This document shows, piece by piece, positions 1-6,870 of a stretch of 6,870 bases of DNA. Source of the DNA: Nitrospinota bacterium. Lineage in GTDB: Bacteria > UBA8248. The number at the start of each line of letters is the position of its first letter. Position 1 is the stretch's first letter. The DNA is taken from NCBI GenBank assembly GCA_003506735.1, contig DNYS01000253.1, forward strand, positions 1 to 6,870. The letters are read 5' to 3'. The notes under the pieces were generated by a model. It searched no databases. It was not told the origin of the DNA and was given only the letters and a program-made list of their open reading frames with translations. A program made the position numbers and the translations under genes.

Positions 1-1158
1 TTTATCGATCAGCGCCTGGAGGATGTGGCGCACGGTGCGCTGGCGGCGGATCATCTTTTTAGGGTGGGCTGATCCATGGATTCGGCCGAGGCGCGGTTCA
101 CGTCGTCGCCCTGGGCGAACCAGTGGGAGGGGATGCCCATCCCGCCGAGGACGAGCCCGCGCATCATCCGCGCGATGCCCTGGGAGCCCGATTCCCCGCT
201 CTTGGCGTCGGGCGATACGGCGCGCCACTCTTCTTTCTCGTTGTGGACGCGCACGCTTGAGGGCAGGGGAGCGGCCCCGTTTTCCTCGATCCACTGGGCG
301 ATGCGCTCCGGGCCCGCGCCCTTGAGCGTGACGTTGTAGATGAAACTGTTCTGCAGCCGCGAGCGCTCGGCGGTGTCGAAGATGAATCGCTCGTAGATGT
401 CGATCCAGTCGATGGCGGCGAGAAGATCGGAGGTCCCCCGCGTGGCGTCGCTCGCCTTGTTGATCTGGAACAGGAACGCCTCGCCGTCCCCGAAGCGCTC
501 GCGCTCGCGGATTCCGGCCGCGCCCAGGTACTCCCGCGGATCGCCCCCGAGGACGGTGCGCACACGGCGCTCTTTTTTCCCGCCCCCCAGGCCACGGTCG
601 CCGCTCCGGAAGATGACCCCGATGGGCAGGGCGCAGTTGTCCGGATCGGGCACAACCTCTTCGATCAGGCGCGGGCTCACGTAGCCGAGGCGCACCCTCC
701 CCTCGTATTCGGAAACCGCGACGGGCAGCAAGAGTTCGCCGAAGATGCCCAGCTCCGAGACCAGCCGCTTGAAGCGCAGGTCGAGCTGGTTCACCGGGTC
801 GCCCCAGAAGGCGCGGATGCACGCCAGCGCGTCCGGGTCCTCGGACTGCCAGGTGACGCCCTCGCCCACGACATGATCCGTCACGACCTCGATCAGGCGC
901 TTGCCCATCAGGTTGGTGAGCCAAAGCTCGTAGGCAATGCGCTGCATCCGGGAGTGGCTGAATTTCGGGAGGCCCCCGCTTCCCTCGCCCAGGCTCCGCC
1001 AAAGGCGCTCGTCGGGATCGATCAGGGCGCCCGCGCCGCAAGGCGGCGCGCCGCCTCCGCACCCTTCGGGCCGCGCTCTTCGCCGGGGCCGCCCGGTCTC
1101 CCCTCCGCTCCGAAACTTTCTCCATGCCGCCGTTTCGATCTCCTCCCGCCTTCGTCAT
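1..1158 (-). pseudogene. Phage portal protein, frameshifted and running off the left edge
   Basis: The portal is the ring at the phage head vertex through which DNA is packaged. The longest open piece (947 down to 51) carries portal-like sequence: an N-terminal helix RIAYELWLTNLMGKRLIE followed by HVVGEGV, a central GDGEAFLF strand region, and a C-terminal NRASAESMDQPTLK that resembles the conserved stem-helix region. The ATG at 947 is not the true start. Portal-like sequence (LIDPDERLWRSL) continues upstream in frame to about 1028, then in another frame back to an ATG at 1158 that has a strong ribosome binding site and overlaps the terminase stop as ATGA. Near the left edge the frame closes at a TGA (51-53), but the -1 frame continues with KMIRRQRTVRHILQALIDK to base 1, as the family would predict. 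At least two frame changes are therefore needed. The gene follows terL, as is usual. The portal assignment is fairly secure; the exact portal family is not. Confidence 0.8.
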
Positions 1159-2700
1159 CCTCTTCCTCCTCCGCGCCCTATGCCGCGACTCGCGCGGGGG
1201 CGCATGAATGGGTGCCGGAGCGGGGGGAGAACGGTCGTGCCGGCGGGCGCCGTCAGGACGCCCTCGCTCTCGGCCAGGGCCTCGGCGAGCCTGGCGTAGG
1301 CGCAGGCAAAACCGAAGTGGTTCTCTCCCCTCTCAAAAATGTCGATCTCCTCGCCGCCGGCCCGCGGGCGGCGCACCTTCCGGAGGTTCATCAGATGGGC
1401 CTCCACCTCCGACAGCAGGGCCTCTTCGGCCTCATCGCGCGGCGCGGGCCAGCGCACCGGGCTGCCAGGCGGTCGGCCGGAGGGGCCTCGAAGTAGACCC
1501 ACCGGGCGGGGCCGCCCTCCTCCGGGCGCTCTCGCACCGCGACCGAGCAGACCTCGCCGGTGTCGATGCCGCAAAACCGGAGGGCTCCCTTTTCATCGCT
1601 CACGAGGGGATGGGCTCCATCGAATAACCCCCGGCGTCGCGCAGGAGGGCCAAAAGTGCCAGGTCGATGGGCTGGCTCTTTCCCGCGTCCGGGAGGGCCA
1701 GGACCGAGCAGCGGAACTTCGCCCGCTCACTGGGCCGCCGGGCGGCGCGCCATTTGGCGCCGATGCGACCGAGGTGGATGGCCCCGACGGCGAGTTGGGG
1801 GATGCGCCAGCTTCGGTGGCCCTCGAGGGCGGCTTCCCGCCGGGGGCTCCAGCGCCCCGCCGAGCGGGCCCGGCGCGCGCCGCAGCGCGGGCAGGCCAGG
1901 TACGGTTCCCCCTCCCCGGAGAACACGTCCGGCCAGTTCTCCTCGAGCGCCCATTCGCCGCCGCAGGCGATGCAGGGCACGAGCCAGACGCTGCAGTCGC
2001 CGTCCTCGTACATGGCCTGGATCCCCCCGCCCGGCGTCCGGCCCATGGCGAGGTTGAAGGTGAGCGCCACCTTCGAGGCGTCCAGCCTGTCGTTCGACCA
2101 GGCCAGGTTTTCGGGCGGCAGATCGTCCACCTCATCGCGGATGAGCAGGTCCAGGGGAAGGGAGATGGCGTTGCCGATGTCGCGGAGGCCGAGGATGTAG
2201 AGAAACCGCGAGCCGTCTCCGCCGGGGAACTCCTTGAGCCCCTTCGAGGATGCGCCCTTGTAGCGCCCGTCGCGCATGGCGTCCGAGAGGCGGGGATTCC
2301 AAATGGCCGGGCGGATGCGGGTGTCGCCGAAGCGGTTTGCGAATTCCTGATCAGGGAGAAAATACCCCACGTTGAGCAGGTGGACATGGACGGCGTACAG
2401 GGCGAGGCCGACGGCCACGGTCGTCATCCCGATCTGGGTTCCCTTGAGCACGCTCACCGTCCGCCCGGGAAGGCCGAGGCGGAGAATCTCCCCCAGGTGG
2501 TCCACGGCCTGGCGAAGCGCCTCCCTGCCCTCGAAGGTGAATGGGCCCCGATCCGTCTTTATCTCCTCCTCCAGGAACTTGCGGAACGAGGGCATGGGGC
2601 GCGAAGGCCCCCTCCGCCCGCGCGCGATGCGCTCCTCCACAGGGCTTTCGCCGCCCTCCGCCTCTATCCGGCCGCGCCATCCCGGAACATTTAGAACCAT
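1155..2700 (-). pseudogene. Phage terminase large subunit (GpA type), broken nuclease domain
   Basis: TerL is the ATP-driven motor and nuclease that cuts and packages phage DNA. The first 366 codons (2700-1600) are intact. They hold the GpA-like N-terminus (SFRKFLEEE), a Walker-A-like loop KGTQIGMTT (residues 86-94 from this start), a Walker B LDLLIRDEVD (about 183-192), and two CxxC pairs (243/246 and 270/273) that look like a zinc ribbon. The frame then ends in a TGA at 1600-1602. The nuclease domain continues in a second frame (1603 to about 1450: RFCGIDTGEVCSVAVRE, with the expected first metal Asp) and finishes in a third frame (about 1460-1155: ERGENHFGFACAYARLAEA, the usual C-terminal motif). 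Only about 150 codons remain where a complete nuclease domain would be longer, so an internal deletion is likely. The start at 2700 was chosen for its GGAGGGGG site; an in-frame ATG at 2835 has none. A GTG at 1603 overlapping the stop leaves a remote possibility of a split gene. Confidence 0.82.
1159..1172 (-). promoter_or_regulatory. Ribosome binding site that sets the portal start
   Basis: The minus strand reads GGAGGAGGAAGAGG directly before the ATG at 1158. The GGAGGAGG core lies six bases from the start codon. This very strong site, with the ATGA overlap between the terminase stop (1155-1157) and this ATG, marks the real portal start upstream of the first ATG in the long open frame (947). 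It implies translational coupling of terL and portal in the ancestral phage. Confidence 0.7.
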
Positions 2701-2706
2701 TTGACG

Positions 2707-2714
2707 CCCCCTCC
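2707..2714 (-). promoter_or_regulatory. Ribosome binding site that sets the terL start
   Basis: The minus strand reads GGAGGGGG, then CGTCAA, then ATG at 2700, a six-base spacing. The open frame extends upstream to ATGs at 2817 and 2835, but neither has a purine-rich site before it, and the extra 45 residues are Arg-rich and unlike a GpA N-terminus. The 2700 start is therefore preferred. Confidence 0.65.
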
Positions 2715-2726
2715 GCTGGCCCGCCC

Positions 2727-2743
2727 GCGCCCGATTCGGGCGC
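2727..2743. repeat. GC-rich 7-bp inverted repeat upstream of terL
   Basis: GCGCCCG, a three-base ATT loop, then CGGGCGC form a perfect hairpin or dyad. No T-run follows on either strand, so it is a poor intrinsic terminator. It lies just upstream of the terL ribosome binding site and could be an operator or an mRNA leader hairpin. In a GC-rich genome a short dyad like this may also be chance. Confidence 0.3.
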
Positions 2744-2814
2744 TTCCGGGTGAATGTACGGTCTTGGACCGGGATTCCGAGCGCAGGAATGCGCGTAATT
2801 TCGATGTTTAACGC

Positions 2815-3331
<517 letters not shown>

Positions 3332-3375
3332 ACCCGCCGAACGAAACCACCGGCTCCCTGAGCGCCGACACCCTT

Positions 3376-3384
3376 GAGGAGGGG
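3376..3384 (+). promoter_or_regulatory. Ribosome binding site for the GTG start of amtB
   Basis: GAGGAGGGG lies five bases before the GTG at 3390. No ATG is near, and the encoded N-terminus from this GTG is a complete signal peptide, so this site decides the start. Confidence 0.7.
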
Positions 3385-3389
3385 CAGAC

Positions 3390-4694
3390 GTGTCGAACAA
3401 ACTTCGAAAAACCGCTGGGACCGCGCTGGCCTTTACGGCCTTGATCCTCATTCCCTCGACCGCCATGGCATCCGGAGGGAAAATCGACGGAGGGGACACG
3501 GCCTGGCTTCTGACCTCCACCGCCCTGGTCCTGTTCATGACAATTCCGGGCCTCGCCCTGTTCTACGGCGGGCTCGTGCGGACCAAGAACGTTCTCTCGG
3601 TCCTGATGCAGTGCTTTTCGATCACCTGCCTCGTCTCGATCCTCTGGCTCGTGGGCGCTTACAGCCTCGCCTTCTCGGACGGCAACGCCTTCGTCGGCGG
3701 GCTCGGCAAGATGTTCTTCAAGGGGGTAACCTTAAAATCCATACACCCGGTCGCCGGCACCATTCCGGAAACTGTCTTCGCGATGTTCCAGCTCACCTTC
3801 GCCATCATCACGCCCGCCCTTATCGTGGGCGCCTACGCCGAGCGCATGAAATTTTCGGCGATGTTCCTCTTCTCGGGCGCCTGGCTCATCCTCGTCTACG
3901 CCCCCGTCGCCCACTGGGTCTGGGGCGGCGGTTGGCTCGGAAATATGGGCGCGCTCGACTTCGCCGGCGGCACCGTCGTCCACATCAACTCGGGCGTCAG
4001 CGCCCTCGTCGTCGCCATCCTCCTCGGCAAGCGGCACGGATTTCCCGACCAGCCGCCCTCCCCGCATAACCTCACCATGAGCGTCACCGGCGCGTCCATG
4101 CTCTGGGTCGGGTGGTTCGGCTTCAACGCCGGAAGCGCCGTTGCCGCCGACAGCGCCGCGGGCATGGCCATGCTCGTCACGCAGATGTCCGCCGCCGCCG
4201 CCGCGCTCACATGGATGTTCATCGAGTGGAGCAAGTTCGGAAAGCCCAGCGCCCTCGGACTCGTCACGGGCGCCGTGGCCGGCCTCGTCGGAATCACCCC
4301 GGCATCGGGATTCGTGGGCCCGATCGGCGGCCTCGTCATCGGCATCGCCACCGGCGCCATCTGCTTTACCGCCGTGGGTATCATCAAGCAAACGCTCCGG
4401 ATCGACGACTCGCTCGACGTCTTCCCGGTCCACGGCGTGGGCGGCATGGTGGGCGCCCTCCTGGCGGGAGTCTTCGCCTCGGCGGGCCTGGGCGGCGTCG
4501 GCCTCAAGATGAGCATGGGCTCCCAGCTCGGCGTCCAGCTCATCAGCATCGTCGCCACCGCGGTGTACGCCGGCGCCCTCTCGTTCCTCATCCTCAAGGT
4601 GGTGGACGCCATCGTCGGCCTGCGCGCCAGCGCCGACGACGAGGAGGTCGGCCTCGACACCAGCCAGCACAACGAGACCGGCTACTCCATTTAA
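3390..4694 (+). CDS. amtB: Ammonium channel AmtB
   Basis: This is an inner-membrane ammonium transporter of the Amt/Rh family, a trimer with a conducting pore in each subunit. At 434 residues it has a signal peptide (about 1-27, cleavage after AMA) and the usual 11 transmembrane segments. All key E. coli residues are present with a constant offset of +30: the pore twin histidines His198 and His348 (168 and 318 in E. coli), the phenylalanine gate Phe137 and Phe245 (107 and 215), Asp190 (160), and Trp178 and Ser249 at the outer site (148 and 219). The C-terminal tail VGLRASADDEEVGLD, which couples gating and GlnK docking, is intact. The start is a GTG with a strong ribosome binding site. Translation follows glnK, and transcription ends at the hairpin at 4717. 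Regulation by nitrogen status is expected from the family, but no NtrC or sigma-54 site was recognised. Confidence 0.96.
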   Translation: MSNKLRKTAGTALAFTALILIPSTAMASGGKIDGGDTAWLLTSTALVLFMTIPGLALFYGGLVRTKNVLSVLMQCFSITCLVSILWLVGAYSLAFSDGNAFVGGLGKMFFKGVTLKSIHPVAGTIPETVFAMFQLTFAIITPALIVGAYAERMKFSAMFLFSGAWLILVYAPVAHWVWGGGWLGNMGALDFAGGTVVHINSGVSALVVAILLGKRHGFPDQPPSPHNLTMSVTGASMLWVGWFGFNAGSAVAADSAAGMAMLVTQMSAAAAALTWMFIEWSKFGKPSALGLVTGAVAGLVGITPASGFVGPIGGLVIGIATGAICFTAVGIIKQTLRIDDSLDVFPVHGVGGMVGALLAGVFASAGLGGVGLKMSMGSQLGVQLISIVATAVYAGALSFLILKVVDAIVGLRASADDEEVGLDTSQHNETGYSI

Positions 4695-4716
4695 TTCTCC
4701 CCCGGCATCTCTCGCC

Positions 4717-4747
4717 AAGCGCCGGCCTTCGGGCCGGCGCTTTTATT
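4717..4747 (+). terminator. Intrinsic terminator of the glnK-amtB operon
   Basis: AAGCGCCGGCC (4717-4727), a TTCG loop (4728-4731) and GGCCGGCGCTT (4732-4742) form a perfect 11-bp stem with a stable tetraloop, followed by TTATTTG. It lies 22 bases after the amtB stop codon. This is a textbook rho-independent terminator and separates the nitrogen operon from the genes downstream. Confidence 0.92.
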
Positions 4748-4799
4748 TGCGCCGGCGAATCTCCTGTTTCCATCCATCGATCGGCGCGGACCGCCCTCC

Positions 4800-4816
4800 C
4801 CCGTTGGCGCAACGGG
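4800..4816. promoter_or_regulatory. Perfect inverted repeat, candidate operator upstream of the SDR gene
   Basis: CCCGTTG-GCG-CAACGGG is a perfect 7-bp dyad with a three-base centre, about 90 bases before the SDR start in a 157-base gap after the terminator. Its size and position suit a dimeric repressor or activator of the downstream SDR-enolase pair. No -10/-35 pair was convincing nearby, and no regulator gene is in the window. Confidence 0.4.
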
Positions 4817-4904
4817 CCCGCCCGCCGTGCAATGAAACCCTCATTCTCTCTGGGAAGATCGTCACCGGCCCGCGCGGCATCATGCGCGAGGCGAGGAGAG
4901 CGCC

Positions 4905-5696
4905 GTGGACCTGAAGCTGGAGGGCAAGTGTGCCCTCGTCACCGGATCGAGCGAGGGCATCGGCCATGCCGCGGCGGCGGGCCTGGCCGCCGAAGGCGCG
5001 CGCGTGGCCCTTTGCGCGGGGAGGCCCGATGTCCTGGAGAGGGCGGCGGAAAAAATCCGGGCGGCCACCGGCGCCGAGGCGGCGGCGATTGTGGGCGACC
5101 TCAGCCGAGGTGACGACTGCGTGCGCGTCGTCGCCGATGCGGCCGAAGCCCTGGGCGGGATCGATATCCTGGTCAACACCGTGGGCCAGATTAAGCTGGC
5201 CGGAATCGAGGAGCTCACCGACGCCGACTGGCAGGCCGAGATCGACCGCAACGTCATGAGCGCGGTCCGCTGCGCCCGCGCGGCCTGGCCCCATCTCAAA
5301 AAGAGCGGCGCAGGGCGCGTCGTCAACATCACCGGCCTCGCCGGAAAACAGGTCTACCTGCCCGGCGACATGGCCACCTCGTTGACGAAAGCCTCGCTGA
5401 TCAGTTTCACCAAGACGCTGGCCCACGAGGGCGCACCGCACGGCATCCTGGTGAACAACGTATGCCCGGGGCCCATCGATACCGAGGGGATGCCCGAGCG
5501 CATCGGCTGGATCGCCGGCCGGCTCGGCGTCAGCTACGAGCAGGCGATGCAAAACCGCGAGCAGGCCTCCCTCCTGGGCCGGCTGGGCAGGCCCGAAGAG
5601 GTGGCCGACGTTGTGGTGTTTTTATCGTCGGCGCGGGCGAGCTTCGTGACCGGGGTGACGATCGAGGTGGGCGGCGGCGCGGCCCACTACATCTAG
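4905..5696 (+). CDS. SDR-family oxidoreductase with atypical catalytic residues
   Basis: This is a classical-length (263 residues) short-chain dehydrogenase/reductase, a cytoplasmic Rossmann-fold protein. It has the cofactor loop TGSSEGIG (13-20), Asp65 in GDLS for the adenine ring, a modified NNAG motif (NTVG, 91-94), the structural Asn116 (DRNVMSAV), PGPIDT (188-193), and the C-terminal LGRLGRPEEVADVVVFL and GVTIEVGGG. The active site is odd. Where the family has Ser, the sequence reads NITGLAG (141-147), and the position of Tyr in YxxxK is Thr158 (TSLTK), leaving Lys162. A shifted Tyr151 might substitute. The cofactor preference is unclear, since Ala38-Gly39-Arg40 follow the second strand. 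The GTG start has AGGAG (4894-4898) six bases upstream. It is probably co-transcribed with the enolase gene 78 bases downstream. The substrate is unknown; it could be a hydroxy-acid or sugar-acid dehydrogenase, or a divergent SDR with another chemistry. Confidence 0.88.
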   Translation: MDLKLEGKCALVTGSSEGIGHAAAAGLAAEGARVALCAGRPDVLERAAEKIRAATGAEAAAIVGDLSRGDDCVRVVADAAEALGGIDILVNTVGQIKLAGIEELTDADWQAEIDRNVMSAVRCARAAWPHLKKSGAGRVVNITGLAGKQVYLPGDMATSLTKASLISFTKTLAHEGAPHGILVNNVCPGPIDTEGMPERIGWIAGRLGVSYEQAMQNREQASLLGRLGRPEEVADVVVFLSSARASFVTGVTIEVGGGAAHYI

Positions 5697-5762
5697 GCGG
5701 TCCGGGCACTTCAGGCGGGCGCTCCGGGCGGGCGGGGGTTTACCGCTCAACATCCATCGATA

Positions 5763-5769
5763 AAGGAGG
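5763..5769 (+). promoter_or_regulatory. Ribosome binding site for the TTG start of the enolase gene
   Basis: AAGGAGG lies five bases before the TTG at 5775. This consensus site fixes a TTG start. The resulting N-terminus, MKITRIEA, is the usual first strand of enolase-superfamily capping domains, whereas the first in-frame ATG (Met20) would remove it. Confidence 0.75.
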
Positions 5770-5774
5770 ATCCC

Positions 5775-6860
5775 TTGAAGATCACACGCATCGAGGCGAC
5801 CTGCCACCTCGTTCCCAACGATGTGCCGCTCATGGACAAGCCAATTTCCTGGGGCTTCGTTTTCGTGCGCGTCGAGACTGACGCCGGCATCACGGGCTAC
5901 GGGCTGACGGGCGCCATCCAGCAGGCCGCCGTCCGGGAGCACACCAACGCCGAACTCGCCCCGCTCATCACGGGAGACGATCCGCTCGCCCACGAGCGCG
6001 GTTGGCACAAGTGCTTCTACCACCACAACCCCCGGTACCAGACCGGGGCATTTTCCTCGGCCATGAGCGCGGTGGACATCGCCCTTTGGGACATCAAGGG
6101 CAAGCACTTCGGCGAGCCCGTCTGGCGCCTCCTCGGCGGGAGCGATCCGGCCGTGCCTGCCTACATCACCTTCGGCCTGGGCGGCTACACCCGCGATCAG
6201 CTCGCCATCGCCGCCCGCTCCTGGATCGACCAGGGCTACGACAAGCTCAAGATGGTGGTCGGGGCGGACCGCGACCACATCGACATCGGCGAGGACGCCG
6301 CCCGCGTGCGCCGGGTGCGCGATGAGATCGGGGAGGGGCCCGAGCTGATGATCGACGCCAACTACAAGCTCCCCTTTCACCGGGCGCTGGAGCTTTGCAA
6401 GAAAGTCGATCCCTGCGATATCGCCTGGTTCGAGGAGCCGGTCTACGGAAACGACGCGCGCCTGCTCGCCAACCTGCGGCGGCAGACCTCGATACCCATT
6501 GCCGCCGGGCAGAACGAGGGCTCGAAGTGGCGCCACAGGGAGCTCATGGTCCACGAGGCCGTGGACATGGCCCAGCCCAACGTCGTCTACATGGGCGGCT
6601 TCACCGAGGGGGCGAAGGTGGCCGCCATGGCCCAGACCTTCAACCTGCCCATCGCCAACGGCGGCGGCTGGCCCCACCTGAACGCCCACCTCCAGGCCGG
6701 GATGGACAACGGCACGCGGGTCGAGTTCCACCTGCTCATGTGGCTGACGAGCAACCAGATTTTTATCGATCCGCCCCAGCCCGAAAACGGAGCCTACACC
6801 CTGCCCGATACGCAGGGCCTGGGCCTTGAGCCGAACGAGGATGTTTTAAGAGACTGCTGA
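5775..6860 (+). CDS. Enolase-superfamily enzyme, mandelate racemase/muconate lactonizing type
   Basis: Members remove the alpha proton of a carboxylate to give an Mg-stabilised enediolate, often racemising or dehydrating acid sugars. The 361-residue protein has the N-terminal capping domain (about 1-125, with MSAVDIALWDIKGK at 97-110) and then the TIM barrel. Visible active-site elements are the KxK base (Lys157, Lys159 in DKLKM), the first metal ligand Asp194 (MIDAN), the second Glu220 (WFEEP) and a candidate general base His301 (GGGWPHLNAHL). The third metal ligand, normally Glu in an AGE motif, is Gln246 here (AGQNEG), with Glu248 nearby. The Asp of the mandelate racemase His-Asp pair is Asn269 (QPNVVYMGG). 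The substrate cannot be assigned. It follows the SDR gene by 78 bases, and together they look like a sugar- or hydroxy-acid catabolic pair. The natural C-terminus (GLGLEPNEDVL) is followed by RDC and a stop encoded inside a repeat-like sequence, so the last residues are probably acquired. Confidence 0.88.
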   Translation: MKITRIEATCHLVPNDVPLMDKPISWGFVFVRVETDAGITGYGLTGAIQQAAVREHTNAELAPLITGDDPLAHERGWHKCFYHHNPRYQTGAFSSAMSAVDIALWDIKGKHFGEPVWRLLGGSDPAVPAYITFGLGGYTRDQLAIAARSWIDQGYDKLKMVVGADRDHIDIGEDAARVRRVRDEIGEGPELMIDANYKLPFHRALELCKKVDPCDIAWFEEPVYGNDARLLANLRRQTSIPIAAGQNEGSKWRHRELMVHEAVDMAQPNVVYMGGFTEGAKVAAMAQTFNLPIANGGGWPHLNAHLQAGMDNGTRVEFHLLMWLTSNQIFIDPPQPENGAYTLPDTQGLGLEPNEDVLRDC

Positions 6861-6870
6861 AAAAGTCCCA
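6850..6870. repeat. Possible end of a mobile element or dispersed repeat (partial)
   Basis: The sequence ending the window, with the core GACTGCTGAAAAAGTCCC, resembles terminal inverted repeats of insertion sequences or miniature elements that recur in environmental bacterial genomes. This rests on general memory of such sequences, not on a match made here. It begins inside the enolase reading frame and supplies its stop codon. No second copy lies in the window, so neither an element boundary nor a target duplication can be shown. Confidence 0.35.

Noticed and set aside
1339..2694. A 451-codon open frame on the plus strand
   Set aside because: It lies opposite the terminase gene, has no family-like motifs and is Ala/Arg/Gly/Pro-rich. 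It is open only because the GC-rich antisense strand lacks stops.
3732..4718. A 328-codon open frame on the minus strand
   Set aside because: It is antisense to amtB, whose residues are fully conserved. The translation is a low-complexity Gly/Ala/Asp/Glu shadow.
4743..5552. A 269-codon open frame on the minus strand
   Set aside because: It is antisense to the SDR gene, with His/Asp/Gly-rich shadow composition and no motif.
4771..5761. CATCCATCGAT occurs at 4771-4781 and 5751-5761, upstream of both the SDR and the enolase gene
   Set aside because: An exact 11-base match is expected by chance a few times in a window of this size, and the two copies sit at different distances from their genes.
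5622..6731. A 369-codon open frame on the minus strand
   Set aside because: It is antisense to the end of the SDR gene and most of the enolase gene. It has no recognisable domain and spans an intergenic gap, which shows a composition artefact.

Overview
The window is high-GC bacterial chromosome. It joins a decaying prophage fragment on the minus strand (1-2700) to a run of intact host genes on the plus strand (2993-6860). The GC-rich third codon positions, strong GGAGG-type ribosome binding sites, GTG and TTG starts, a GlnK-AmtB pair and a mandelate-racemase-type enolase fit an environmental proteobacterium or a related Gram-negative phylum. The sequence does not fix the taxon.

Phage part, read right to left: a terminase large subunit gene of the lambda GpA type starts at 2700 and runs into a portal protein gene that starts at 1158, with an ATGA stop/start overlap. 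This terL-portal order is typical of tailed-phage head-packaging modules. Both genes are broken. The terminase is open to 1600, then its nuclease domain continues in a second and then a third reading frame, with its middle apparently missing. The portal starts in one frame, changes frame near 1030-1040, and changes again at a five-base A tract (56-60 on the plus strand). No small terminase gene precedes terL, so one edge of the phage remnant lies between 2700 and 2990.

Host part: a 292-base divergent region (2701-2992) holds two palindromes, an AT-rich stretch and a leader hairpin. It is followed by glnK (PII signal protein) and amtB (ammonium channel), the standard coupled pair for sensing and taking up ammonium, closed by a very strong intrinsic terminator (4717-4747). 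Next come an SDR-family protein with an apparently unusual active site (4905-5696) and, 78 bases later, an enolase-superfamily protein of the mandelate racemase/muconate lactonizing type (5775-6860). These two probably form a small catabolic operon acting on a hydroxy-acid or sugar-acid substrate that cannot be named from sequence. The enolase gene ends inside a sequence resembling the terminal repeat of a mobile element, which runs off the right edge.

I see no clear sign of a wholly new system. The points most worth checking are the multi-frame packaging genes, the SDR lacking the usual Ser/Tyr catalytic residues, the substituted metal-ligand position in the enolase, and its repeat-derived C-terminus.
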